Assembly: GCF_002775205.1 (NCBI RefSeq)
Contig: NC_036446.1
Location: 16,430,565-16,494,564 of the forward strand
Source of the DNA: Xiphophorus maculatus
Lineage: Eukaryota; Chordata; Actinopteri; Cyprinodontiformes; Poeciliidae
Direction of reading: 5' to 3'
DNA: 64,000 nt
Shown here: piece by piece, positions 1 through 12,700 of the stretch
Numbering within the stretch: the stretch's first letter is position 1
How the letters are laid out: every line of letters starts with the position of its first letter
Translations under genes and position numbers: made by a program
The notes under the pieces: model-generated
What the model was told of the DNA's origin: nothing
Database searches by the model: none
The model's input: only the letters and a program-made list of their open reading frames with translations

Positions 1-979
1 TGAAGTATTATGTCTGAGCCTGCGGGAGCTTATCAGATGCTGCTTACAGCAACAACATAAATGAGTCACAGGAAGCTTTGTTCACTTTCCAGAGAGACTT
101 GTTAAAAACATCTTGTTATATATTCTGCTTTTGCTTTGCTGCGAATGGTTGGAACAGAGGAGGTAAATGACAGATGTTTATAAATGATCTGCAGAGAGGT
201 TATTTGGTGTCTCTCTGCTGTCTGCCGCAGGAATGCGTTCAGACCACAACACTCAACACCTAAAATGGTATGCGTCCTTTTGCTTTGTTTTAGCCTCTTC
301 CCGGATCTGCAAGGCAAGCTGAGCTTTATGTGCTTTAGATCCAGCTAGATAAAGAAAAAAGATGTTAACATGAAAGAGACTGGAGAACAGAAACATGTTT
401 GTATTCTTATGAAAATGCAATAACAGATATTTACATACTGTATAAAGAAAGACATATAGATCACTTTTCCCTCACTAAATCAGACGCAACGTTTCCTGTT
501 ATGGGTGTAAAGTTATTTATATTTATGAAATGCCAGAGCAGTGAGCAGCAGAGCTTTTAAATATATTTTTTACTATCTTCTTCAAGTTCAGAAGTTGACT
601 TGGAGTAATTCACAACATTGACACCTGAATGAATTTTACTGCAACCACCTCAACACTTCCTTGTGTGACATGAGAGGATCTAAAGGAAATTGCAAAGATA
701 TCAGAAAGACATTTTGTCCGAGTCACATTCATAGCCAAATAATTAGATACATGCATTAACAAAAATGAAAATCCCCAATAATCATAGGGTTCAGAAAAGA
801 TACGAGTTCTCTGTCCCAGAGTTGTTTTGGTTTAAATCTGCGTATCAATCAAATAACAAATGCAAAGAAATCTTTGAAGATGCTGGCTGAAGTTTTTGTC
901 AGAGAGAGTCATCGAGAAATAAGAAGTGAAATGGACTGGAAGATCGACCCACTACCTCAAAAACAATAGAAGAATCTTG

Positions 980-1310
980 ATTGAGGTTTGCAAATGTACT
1001 CGTTGACAAAGAAATATATCTCTGAAGAGTTTTCTGGTGAAGCAAAAATTGAAGGAAAGACAATAATTGTTGTCATTACATTTGAAGAAGACAGAAGGAA
1101 GCTCCCAATCCTGGGAATACTGCTCCAAATGTAAAGTAGGGAGTGGCAGCATCATGTTGTGTTGTTAATTTACTATCAGAGCTACTGGTGCACTTCACAA
1201 AATATATGCAGTTATTAGGGAACAAATATTCAGAACTACTGAATCAAAACCTTCAGTAGTTGTACAAATGATTTTCCAAATGGACCAGAATCACATCGCC
1301 AAATAAAAAG
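980..1310 (+). mobile_element. Tc1-like transposase relic
   Basis: Degenerate remains of a fish Tc1-family transposase. Recognisable words include TGGTGAAGCAAAAATTGAA, GAGTGGCAGCATCATGTTGT, CTGGTGCACTTCACAAAATA and TTCCAAATGGACCAGAATC. These match, in order, the region around HGGGSIMLWG...GALHKI and the following FQMDNDP segment. Frames are broken throughout; no open transposase remains. Confidence 0.75.
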
Positions 1311-1323
1311 TCAATATTGTAAT

Positions 1324-1817
1324 CAGGGTTTCCCTCAGAGTGTCATAAGCCTGGCGGGCCACCAGGCTTTACTTGAGTTCCCACCAGGCTAAGCATCATT
1401 TGTTTATGTATTAGTTTTTTTTCTCTGCACCAGTAACAGTGTTAAAGGGTCTTTCAGGTGAAATGGTTGGAATCACATGGTCATTATGTGATCACATAGA
1501 GAGGTGCCGATTTTATTGACCATCTTTACCGGTCTACCCACCAACAACTTCAGCAAATAAAGCGGCACTTAAATTAGGATGAAACAACTGTAGTGCAAAA
1601 AATTTGTATTTATTTATGTTTGTCTTTTTTTTTTTATTTTAAGGTTGATGTTTGTGTATTGTTAATAATGACTTACAACAGCACATATTTACTGAGTCAT
1701 ATTCTCAAATTTCCTGTCAACTTTAAACATTTATAACTCAAAAACACAGTAGGTTGCCGGATGATGGCCCTCCTCCCACTACCACTGGGTAAAACAAGTT
1801 ATCCGGGGGAAACTCTG
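1324..1817. mobile_element. hAT-like nonautonomous element, family C copy 1
   Basis: Starts CAGGGTTTCCCTCAGAG and ends GGGGGAAACTCTG, which are approximate inverted termini. A hairpin word AAGCCTGGCGGGCCACCAGG lies just inside. Related copies are at 30729-31030 and 54336-54671. No clear 8-bp duplication remains at this copy. Confidence 0.6.
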
Positions 1818-2378
1818 TTGGAGTAAACATTACAAAGCCTCTGTCTTAGTCCCACAGAAACTTTTTCGGCCGAGCAGAAAAGGTGTGTGTGATCAAGGTG
1901 GCCTGCACACCTGACTCAGCAATAGCAGCGGTGAGAAGGAAATGTGTCTGAATTTCTGACTTCCAGGAAAGTTTTAAAAATGTTCAAAAAGTTCTCTCTC
2001 TTATTCACGCTGATTATTCTTGTATTTAGAAAAAAAATTAAAATACTACGTATACTTCTTCCTAACTATCCAAAAATGGAAAACGTTTAGTCTGACAGCA
2101 GGAAAAACAACGTTAGGTGACTTTTTATACAGCGTATGTAAATATATCTGGTTTTAACTATACGTGCATGTGTGATAGATAAAATCAAAGCCTTGTCACG
2201 GGGATTAATGACAGGCCATGCAACTTATGTAAGCCCCCATTTGTTTGTTATTAAGACTATGCACACAACATCCCCTAATTACCCAGCCTGCTCCTTATGC
2301 TCTGCACATGTTGGTCACTGTGTCACTTGTTCTCCGTGACAAAAGCAAGCAGCAGCTGCAGATCTGACAAACACGTAC

Positions 2379-2492
2379 CTCGGTTGATCCCGTGAAAGCC
2401 ACTTTGTCTATGCCCATGTGCGAAGCAATCGCAGCTCCTGCTGTTGGACCATATCCTGGCAAAATATTGATGACTCCCGGTGGAAACCCGGC
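2379..2492 (-). CDS. aldh1a2: aldh1a2 coding exon 7 (NAD-binding turn)
   Basis: Residues 229-266: [19 protein letters not shown], then [14 protein letters not shown]. Gly263 begins the Rossmann-fold G-x-T-x-x-G type loop that continues in the next exon, outside the window. Donor GTACGTG. The following exon should start VGKLIQ; I did not find it in 1-2378. Confidence 0.96.
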
Positions 2493-5400
2493 CTGTCAAA
2501 ACAATATGACAGGAAACAAGCTTTAGCGGAGATGACAGCAGAGCCAAGCAAAACTGCAGGCGGTGTGGGGGGAATCCAGACCCGGCCCAACCTGCCTGTA
2601 ACTAGAAAACAGGGGGAGCATCACAGAGAAGAGGGCCACAGACAGATAGTCTCCAGAAAGCGGCGCAGCCGTGGAGGACACACTGGAAACAAGAGCGGAT
2701 GTGGACACTTACATTTGCACATAACTGAGTGGGACTGGATCGTAATGTGAGCCTGCATTGTTCCTGTGCTGTTTAACTTACACACGTGTTTATTTCTATT
2801 CTGTCCAGACGGCTCAGAAGATTGAATCTGAAAAGCAGGAAAATATCTGCACAGCTGCACTCTGCAACGCACTGCAGCCCGTTTACCACACACTACTGGT
2901 TTAAAATGAAAAACACATTTGTTAGTGTTCCTAATCATTCTTTCTGTTGACTCAACTCTCTTTGCAGAACTGAGAGTATTACAATGAGATAACACTTTAG
3001 ATCTTTTATTTGGTATGTCAGCGCTTTCGTGTGAACTGTCAGCATTTATATTACGCCAGACTTCTGGTTAAATCTGCGAAATAACAAGCAGGTTTCCAAA
3101 TTAATTTCCTTTTAAGCTAAGTAATCATCTCTCTTTGCAATTAAAGAGAGGTGATTATTTAGACCTCGATATTTTTATTTTGCTTCCAAACTTTCTAATC
3201 TTCTGTTAAAATACTATACATATGTAGTTCTCCAGACCTTTTGGAAGCTTTGGGTGTTTTTCTTTGGACATTGTCTCTTCGTTTACTTTGTTTTCTGTTC
3301 CATTTCTGAATAATGGTCAGATAAATGTTTGCCAAGTCAGTTAACTCTGAACTATCATTCAGGCATATAAAGACTCCTCAAGTTGATAGATGAACAATTG
3401 TTGTGCCTAAAAATACAACAACTTAGCAAAGATTTTGTATTAAATTGGACTTTTTATTTTTGCAGCCTGATTATGATATGCCAACTATAGATAAAACCAT
3501 TCATACCTTAGTTTGCTGCAAATTCAGTAGAAGATGAACTAAAGGAGGATAATCTTTGCAGTATTTGTTCAGTTCATCTACTGTTTAAAGTTTTAAGTCT
3601 AATCTCCACTTTCTATCTAACTTTTAAACTCTGTAGAGAATATTGTTATTGTCAGAATGACCAACAGGAAGTAAAAACCAGCTAAAAACTGATCAAATGT
3701 TTTGACACAGCCTTAACAGAGCGTCGAAAGCTTTAAGTAAACTTGAATCAAACGACTACAAGAAAGTTATAGGAGGTAAATATTAAATAAATTTGGAATG
3801 GATCAATACCTTTTCACAGTATTTATATGGGGAAAATAACCATTTCTTCTGTTCTTGAAAATGTTCATTTGAGCATACAGCCAGTTGTCGTTCAAAAACT
3901 CCAATACAGAACAACTTTAGCAGAGTTTTTGAGTCTCCACAGTCTGTAAGTCTAAATTAGAAATTTACAGAGAGGTATTTCACTGTGCTTAATGTTTAAA
4001 ATTTATAAAACTAGTGACTCTAAGCAAATATGTTTCAAGAGCCTTAGTGATGGAGCTATTGCAATTTACCCTCATAGTATTCGTTACAGGCTTCAATAAC
4101 TGTTCCTTGATCACATTTTTCTTCCTTCCACTAAACTTTGTATTAAAATCCTTGAATTCCCAGACAACTCTGCACCAGTACAGCACACTTGAATACACCA
4201 ATATCTTCACAGACATGTAAAAATAACAAATTTGTTCAGTCAGTGCAATTAGGAGTACAACAGCTAATGTCAAAACAGACAGTAAAGAAAAAGAAACTGA
4301 CAAAAACAATAGATCAACTATGTAAAAATAAACTACAACAAACCTTCTTTCAAATGGTTCAGAAAGTGCAATTAGGAACTATGAATATAATGTAAAATAA
4401 ATAATAAAGCATGAATTAGACCGAGTAGATCTGCCCTTATGGATCGGGCACGTCATAATAATACCCAATATATAATTTTTTTTCAATAATGGGACAGCCA
4501 TAGTAGTGAGTATACAGCAGTTAAACAAGCTTAAGCCAAATCTGCTAGAGTTCGCTTCGTTGCTATAGCAGGGCTGAGCTGGCTGGGGTTGCTAGGTTAC
4601 GGGGCACTGCCTGTAGAATGTGACTTGGGTCCCGTTTACATGACAACGATCCAACGAAAATGGAATTTTTGTTTCGTTTCTGTTAACACGTTTACATGAA
4701 TTCTAATTACAATATTTGTTTACACAGTAACGGTACACATCGAAAAGGTGTAATGCCCTCGCCAAGCCACTAGTTGGTGCTAGGTTCTTTGAAACTAAGT
4801 GCGCAAGTATTTAAAAAAAAAAAAAAAAAAAAAAAAAGAGCTCTACTTGAAGGCACGTCAATTCGCGTTCCCCCATCAGGTACCATTCCCCCAGATACTG
4901 GGGGAAAACACGTACTACTGTATGTCTGATTAGGGTGCAGTTGGAAAAAAAGTGGGATAACTTCGCTGAAACACGTTGTTTGAGCTTTCACGGTGTCCGT
5001 AGTTCTCTAGATAAGAGCGCTGAACAAGTGCGTGCTTGTAATGATCGCCATACAAGCACGCGAGCGGAGCGGAGCGGTGAAGAGACGCTGGGGGAACCGT
5101 ACCTGATGGGGGAACCGTACCTGATGGGGGAACCGTACCTGATGGGGGAACCGTACCTGATGGGGGAACCGTACCTGATGGGGGAACCGTACCTGATGGG
5201 GGAACACGGATTGTAGTAACACCAGCATTGTCAGTAGTTTTTTCTTCTGTGGATTGTGGGAAGCAGCTATGTTTTGCATCATACTATGCATGAGATAGGG
5301 ATTCCCTGACAGAAAAGATCAATTTATTCTGTTTACAAGACACCTGTACGCTTTAGAACCATTGCACTCTGAAACCGGTTCTCAAACTGTGCCGTTGTCA

Positions 5401-6759
5401 GAGGAAACATCCGGTGGTTTCATGTAAATGTACACTACAAACACAACAAAACTCTTCCATTTTCACCAGAAATTGTTGTTGTGTAAACAGGGCGTTACAA
5501 AAGGAGCTTTTAGGAAACAGCTTGTTTTCCTGACACCAAAAAACATTAACGTATTTTGTATGTTGCCCTCCCCGCCTCAAATAAAACGGCTGGATGGTTT
5601 GTTGGGGGGTTTTTTAAGCACTTGGAATGTCTTCAGTAACAGTTGAGACCAAAATGGACAAACAAAAATAAGCAAAATGTGAGTTTTACACGTAATAGAT
5701 GCCCTGTCAGATTTACCTCCTTGGTGAGAGCCGCTATGTAGAGGCAGGTGAGCGGCGTCTGCTCGGCTGGTTTTAGGACGACGGTGTTTCCACAGGCGAC
5801 CGCCGGGGCCAGCTTCCACGCCGTCATCATCAGAGGGAAGTTCCACTGCGCGCGCGCACACACACCCACGCACGCACACAAGTGGGGAAAATCATGCAAC
5901 TGACACAGTGGGTGGTCACAAGTCAAGCTCAATAACTCATCGCTCTTAAGTCACTTACTCTCATTTTCATTCTGTCTAAACATAGTCAAGTGAGAAAATG
6001 TTCTAGGCACTGGTACAGTGTTTTCTCTTCCCACAGCATTCTGAGAAAGTTGGGAAATTGCAACACATGTGCGACGGAGCCGTATCGCTGTACGACACGC
6101 AGGCCTGTGTTATTTCTGCCTTATAGAGGAGCCCATGGGGTTGGGGGGCAGAACCGCAGGCTTTCTGCTCTCTTGCACAATCAGCAGTGTCTCTTTCTCC
6201 TTCATCTTTGCCTCCTTTCTCATCACTCTCTCTCCCAACACGTGAAATCCCTTCCCTTCTCACTTCTCATTTATCATTACTCAACCTCACTGGCACAGTC
6301 ATCGTGAGGGGAGCAGGGGGGCTCACTGAGTGGGTTTAACCCAAATAAACAATGACTGTCAGGGAATTACTGGAAAATCAGAACGTAATCCAATAAACCA
6401 TCCAGTTTCTCTTTCATACCGAGCCAGCTCTTTCTTATCTGCCTTTTTTTCTTTTTGTTCTTGTTGTGTATGTCACTTGAAGAAAGGCTTGTACTCACGG
6501 GGATAATTTGTCCACAAACTCCTATGGGTTCATATCTGGTGAATGTCAGATACTCTCCATCTGGGAAGGAAAACACGTGCAGACATTTTCAGGGAAATCT
6601 GCGTTTCTAATTCCAAATGTTGAAAAGTAACTCAAACTCATGTTAAACATTCACCACCCAACACCACCGCTGTTGTCGACTCAACATGCTAATTTGTAAA
6701 TGAATCCACACTGAGCATTCCTGCTTCCTTTACCCTGGTGAGAGATTACGTTTCGAGCC

Positions 6760-6798
<39 letters not shown>

Positions 6799-9700
6799 AG
6801 GTCATACAGATGGGTGTTATGCTGGAAAGGTTCTCTCATTCCTCTTGCATTAGTTGAGTTAAAGGAGGTTGTTACGGAGGGTGTGCCATGCTTGTTCACG
6901 CTCCACAAAAACAATTCATGTTGAGAAATGTGTGTATGAATTTATTACCACAGCGGTCAGCTGATTATTGCCTAATGTTGCATTTGGACAGAGTGATCAG
7001 AGGATGATAACAAGCCAAATGCTCTCTTTTCTTTCTGTGGGAAACAGTAGAAGCTTGTAAACAGCGGAGAAACTTCCCATATGCTTATCGTTTCATTTTA
7101 CTCTGGACCGTTTAAAGCTGCTTGCTGAGATTTTCAGCAGAAACTCGAGTGTCTGCAAGGCTCATGTGAAACTATGACGCCGACAATCGACTTGGATTTC
7201 AATTTGGAACGAGCAATGTAAACGATACCAAACTGTGTAGCCAAAGGTGCTCTACCTAATGACACTCCCTATTCATGTCACGCTGCCTGTGATACAAATT
7301 TAATACCGCAAGCCCGGCTTAACAAGCCAGACAAACAGAGGGGGCTGTTGATGGTGGGTGTACTGCACCGTATCCTGACAGGTGAACAAACACGGCTCCT
7401 TACATCATGCAGGCTACAGGAATATCCCCGCTTATTTAAGGTGAAAGCCCACAAGAGGAGCGAAGCTCGGAGCGCAGCCCTGGGAAAACGCGCAGCGTGG
7501 CCGGTCTGGCAGCGCTGAATAACAGGAGCTTTGAGAGGAACAATGCGGTGGTATCAACAGGTTTCTCATGTCCTCGCTCTCATTCTTTTCTCTCCTTCCT
7601 GTTGAAATCGACAGCCGACCTCTTCAAACAGCAAATTTTAACTGTGTCAGGGGGACGAAACCGGTGGCTGCAACCTTAGAACGGTGAATGGAAAACAAGG
7701 GTTTGGATTATGCACCAATTTGTTGTCTTTCTTTACCAAGCATGAGAACGCCAGTTGTTGCACAATCTAAGTAAAAGCTGCAATTTTATAGTGAACAAGC
7801 TACTGAGATTTAAAAACGTCAGAGGTTAAGTGGCAAAATCAATGTTTCATTTTGCTATATTTTTATTAGTCTGTATAAATTTGATAAACTATCTGCTCAA
7901 ACTTCACATATAAACTCAGTCGCATCCATCCATGGCTGTCATCTAGATATCTTACTATATTTAAAGAGTGATTCATGTGAATTAGCAATTTAAAGTTTGT
8001 TTAAAACAATAACACAAAAAATAAAAAAATTTATTTATGAAAGAAATTGTGACTAATGTCAGATTTTTATGCTTTTGTGTTTTCTTTTATGTTTGTTTAC
8101 CAATGAAACTCGCACATTAGATTAATGTTGTATGCAGTTTCTCAAGGTCATGAAATTATTTTTTTTAAATAAAACACATAAGGGAACTTTACAGGAGAGC
8201 AATAGGGTCACTGAAAAAAACAACTTTTTTCTCAAAAGATTAAAATCAAATTCTGAAAAAATGTAAAATTTTTTCCAGTGGACCTAATTCTCTTCTGCAG
8301 AACTTTGAAAAACACACAAAAATTCAAATTAAGCAATTACCGTTTGCTTTTTCATAATTAATTACCAGAAATAAGCTTCAGTTTTAATCGCACTCCCAAT
8401 AAAACCACAACATTCATCTGAAAAATCCTACTTTTCACCAGACTGATTTCGTTAAAACTGCTGCAGCGACTCAGAGGAAGCTCTCACCCATCGGGATGGA
8501 GGTCCCATGGATCTTGTCTGCGTATCCAGCGAAGTATCTAAGAGTCTTTATCGTTGCCTGGAGATCCACAAACAGGGTGGGCAGGAAAGGCTTCCCACTG
8601 TTCAGCGACTCAATAGTCTGAGGGGAGAAGAAGTGGGGGACATTTTGGGAAAAATGTGATATAACCTTGTGATCTTCACATAATTCTGAACCAGTTCATC
8701 CTTTACACTCACCCGCAGGTGAAAAGTGACACCAAGATAACATTAAACTACAAATACAGCCCCTCAGTTCTCTTTAAGGCAAGGCAAATATTTGTATTTG
8801 CGAAAGGAGACCAAGGCAGATTTGCAGGAGGAAATAAAACGCACCGGATAAGTTAGGGGATTCAAACTGGAAGAAACAAACTGATGGATTAAATAAACTC
8901 TTGGACCAGATCACGGATTAGTTTATACAGATTGAAAAGTTTAATTTTCATTCACTTACTGCTAAATAGACGCTGTCTCGCTCCACCAGGTCGGCCAGTT
9001 TGGCCAGCAGGCGTCCGCGCTCAGACGCATCCATCTTTCTCCAAACCGAGCCCAAAGAGAAGGCGAGGCGAGCAGCCTGCACTGCTTTATCAACATCCGC
9101 CTGCAAAACACAATAATTATATCAAATAGATATTAAACGTTTGACTCTATTGTTATTTTCAGACTTTATCTGCTGCCAGACAATAGTTTGATCATTGGGT
9201 AAAAATCTCATTTGAACATATAAGAGATAAGGACATAATCTCTGTTTTGACTGTCATGAAAAATGTCAAAGTATATCTACTCATCCTATTAATAATTCAG
9301 GTATTTATGCTACTTTTATATTAGGAATTAAAGCTCTGTCTGTGGATTTATACATTTATATTCCTTGTGAGTTTCTCCTCAGACCAAACAAGATGAGCAA
9401 ATATTTCTATTTCCAGAATGACAGAACAGTGACAAAGATCAGTTTAGAGATTATTTCCCTCAAATTCATAAGTTTACACACACAGTGACCTTTTTAAGTC
9501 TTTTTGGGAAGTCCAGATGATGATGTCACGGCTTTGTCAGATCTTGATTTACTTCTACTTTTACAACGTGGGAAAATCAGAAAAATGTCAATGTTGTGAA
9601 CTTGAAAAAGAAATGGATGTCTTTCATTATTCTCGCATTTAACAAGTAAAAGGTTGACAGGAAAAGTTTAATCGTATCTAGTGTGGAAAACAAGCCAGTG

Positions 9701-12700
9701 TGTATGTAAATATCTCAAAACAATGAATCCCAGTAAAAAAGATTCTTGGTCTTTATGGTTGGAGATCCTCATCGCCGTTGCTCCAACATTTAGCTCTGAT
9801 CAAATTAACTGATTATAAACATTTCCTATTTACTTGAACATACCAGGGATATCATTTATAGACCAACTTTATTTCTAAATACTATAAATATTGCACTCAT
9901 ACCAATGTCCAATCCTTTTAAACCGTTTAATTTCCAGTATTATGGAGGTTGTACTTGCAGTAAGTCTAATTCTATGAGTAGATTTGTAATTTTGAGAGCT
10001 TTTATAGCCATAATGTCAGGCTGTTTCCTCCAGTCCTCATTCTGGACTCACCTTGTCCGCCTCCTGGACCTCACAGATCTGCTCTCCGGTCGCCGGGTTG
10101 TACACGGCGAAGGCCTTCCCACTAACAGAGTCATGCCACTCGTTATTGATGAAAATCTGCAGGGAAAATACATTTTCACTCTTCAGCCACACTTAAAGCT
10201 GAGCCACTTCGGCTTTCTGATATAACGCAGCAGCGAGTGGAAAGAATGATTGCTGCTGCTGATGTTGCATATTTGTGTTGCTGCTTTAAGTAAGCTGGTT
10301 GCTGTAGCAGAGCCTGTGAAAGAGTAACAGCTCTCAGGCTGCGGGCCCAGCATGTCCAGCCTCTCATGTAAGCGATATGGGAGAATCTCTGGAAATCTGG
10401 ACAGAGATTCCTGTGTGTCCAGCATTGCTCTCTGGGGAGTGCTCCACCATGCAGACAAAGGGGGTGGGTGAGTGTGAGACGGTGTGTGCAGGTGGGGCTG
10501 GAGGGTGAGTGGGGGGGACAAATCCCTATCAGACACCCAAGACCCCCAAGCACAGAAACACACGTTTCACAACATCGCCGCTCATTTACGAGATCATAAA
10601 ACACGCGCTGCGCTTGGTTTCTGTGAAGCGTTAAAGCAAGTCTTCCGTTAAACAACCGGCCGGGATTCCAAACACGGCATCTTTAACGTCTATAAAGACC
10701 AAAAGAAAAATTAATGTTTAGACAACGGCGCGAAGTGAGAACTTTGTCTGCAAAGAGGAGTTTTGGGCATCCAGATGAAAAGCGCAACAAAACGTGAGGT
10801 GTGTCTATTGAACGAGACATGTTTAGATTCATTAGGAGGAACGCTCACGGTCTGTTTTTAATGGCTGTCAGTCCTTCTGATAGATAGAGTGCAAGGAGAA
10901 CATCTGCTGGCACAAATCCCTCTGTGTATACATGTGCTCTTACCATCCTTCTCCGACGCTCTGAGAGCAAACCTGAGAGGCAGGGTTCAAGTATCCCACC
11001 GGCCGGAGCCCTCCTAAACTCTCCGACATGTTTACCCCAATAAACGCCGCCTGTCAAGGACTTTTTAATTGGCTGCAAACCTCTTTTTCTGTTTACGCTC
11101 AGGCTGCTTTGACACCCAGCTTACTGACTGATAGTGCAGACTCAGTTATGGATGAACTCCAGAGGAGCTACAGCTCTGGAAAATATTAAGGGACCCCTTA
11201 AAATGATCAGTTTCTCTGATTTTACTCTATATAAGTTTATGTTTGAGTAAAATGAACATTGTTCTTTTCTTCTATGAACTACTGACAACATGTCTCTGAA
11301 ATTACAAGCAGAAAATGAGAAGTGGTCAAAAGATGCAGAGCTTTCAGACCTCAAGAAAACAAGTGCATAATCATTTAGAAACAATAATACTACTGTTTTA
11401 ACTCAGGATGAGTTCAGCGATCAATATTTGGTGGATAAACCAGGAGTTTTTCAATGTGGTTCAGTGAAGTCGTCTTTCTCTTAGTTTCCAGAGCTGTATT
11501 TAAGATGTACCATCCTCCAGACAACGAAACACACACATACACTGCAAAAACACAAAATGTCACCAAGTATTTCTGGTCTAACATCTAGTGCAGATATCTT
11601 AGTACAATGGAATGGAATAAGGCAACACCAACTAACAAGTAACTTTTCAGCAGATATAGGAGCTTGTTTTAAGTCAATAACTGCTTAATATTGATAAAAA
11701 GAAGGAATAGTTCAATTGGCAGATTATTTAATTTGTAACAAGACATTTTTCCCATGTTGTAAGTTAATCATTTACCTAAAATAAGCTCCTGTATCTCACT
11801 GAGAAACTCCTTCTAGGTTAGTTTTGTCTTATCTCAAGTCTACTGAGATATTTGCTCTGGAAACCAGAATGAAGATTTTATGTTTTGCAGTGAAGTTTCT
11901 TCTCTTTATTTTCTAGCACGTTTTCTTCTACGCCACCTTTAATCTGCTGCTCATTAAGAGCACTTCATAAAATTGTCAGTAACTATAAGGCAAAGAGGGC
12001 CCTATGCAAAAAAACAAAAAGTCCTGCAGAGCGCTGAATTAGTTTTTAAATTTATAGGGGCCACTGAAGTGGGGCGCCCTAAATCAGAGGAGCCCCCCTG
12101 ACAGCCTCAACAGCCTGGGCAAGAATGCGGACCATGGGTAGCTTTATCCGTGGCGTAACCCCTCTGGTTGGATGCCACTAAAGGAGAAGGGATAAAGCAC
12201 AAAAAAACGCCGTGGAGCAGGCCCCACCTAAATCACGGCGAGAAAAGGACGACTGTCAGATGCCGCTTGGCTCGGCCGTCTCGCTGGGCTCAGGCTGGTG
12301 CGAGACTTTTGTCCCCGTTCCATTGAGAAGCATGATTAAGATGACAGGCCCGGGTTGTAAATCAACTCTCAAGGTTTCTTAAAATTACTTTTTAGGATCG
12401 TTTCGGACAAGAGGGCAAAGAACGCAAGGATAAAAAAAAAAAAAAACAGAGCAAGGGCGCACATTTTCAAATGACTAATGGTGTTTTCTTTTCCCCTTTC
12501 CCTGCGGGGTCTTTGCTATCGCTTCACATAATGGGTCTGTGTTTATGAAAGTTTGAGCTGCCATCCAGAAAGTGCAGTAAAACGTCTCCTTTTATTACTA
12601 GAAACTACATTTGTTTGTTGTTTCTTAACAGCCCTTTGAATTGTTAACTTTTGCGATGTTGCGATATAAAGAGGCTTTCCAAAACTAATCATACTCTCAG

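Larger units (their letters stand above)
1..2378. other. aldh1a2 intron 7 (part)
   Basis: No exon was recognised. It holds a Tc1-like relic (about 980-1310) and a hAT-like element (1324-1817), listed separately; the rest is AT-rich sequence with nothing I can name. Confidence 0.6.
2493..5716. other. aldh1a2 intron 6
   Basis: 3.2 kb without coding sequence. The only structure I can name is the TIR element with the 18-bp array at 4629-5493; the rest is AT-rich. Confidence 0.6.

Noticed and set aside
4935..5291. Open frames with repeated GEPYLM or RFPHQV peptides on the two strands
   Set aside because: They are translations of the 18-bp tandem array; a period divisible by three keeps every frame open. 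No start context, homology or splice structure.
10176..10655. 159-codon open frame on the minus strand overlapping the exon 2 region
   Set aside because: Runs through intron sequence upstream of aldh1a2 exon 2 with low-complexity HTH/PPH stretches; no homology recognised and it does not include the real exon frame.
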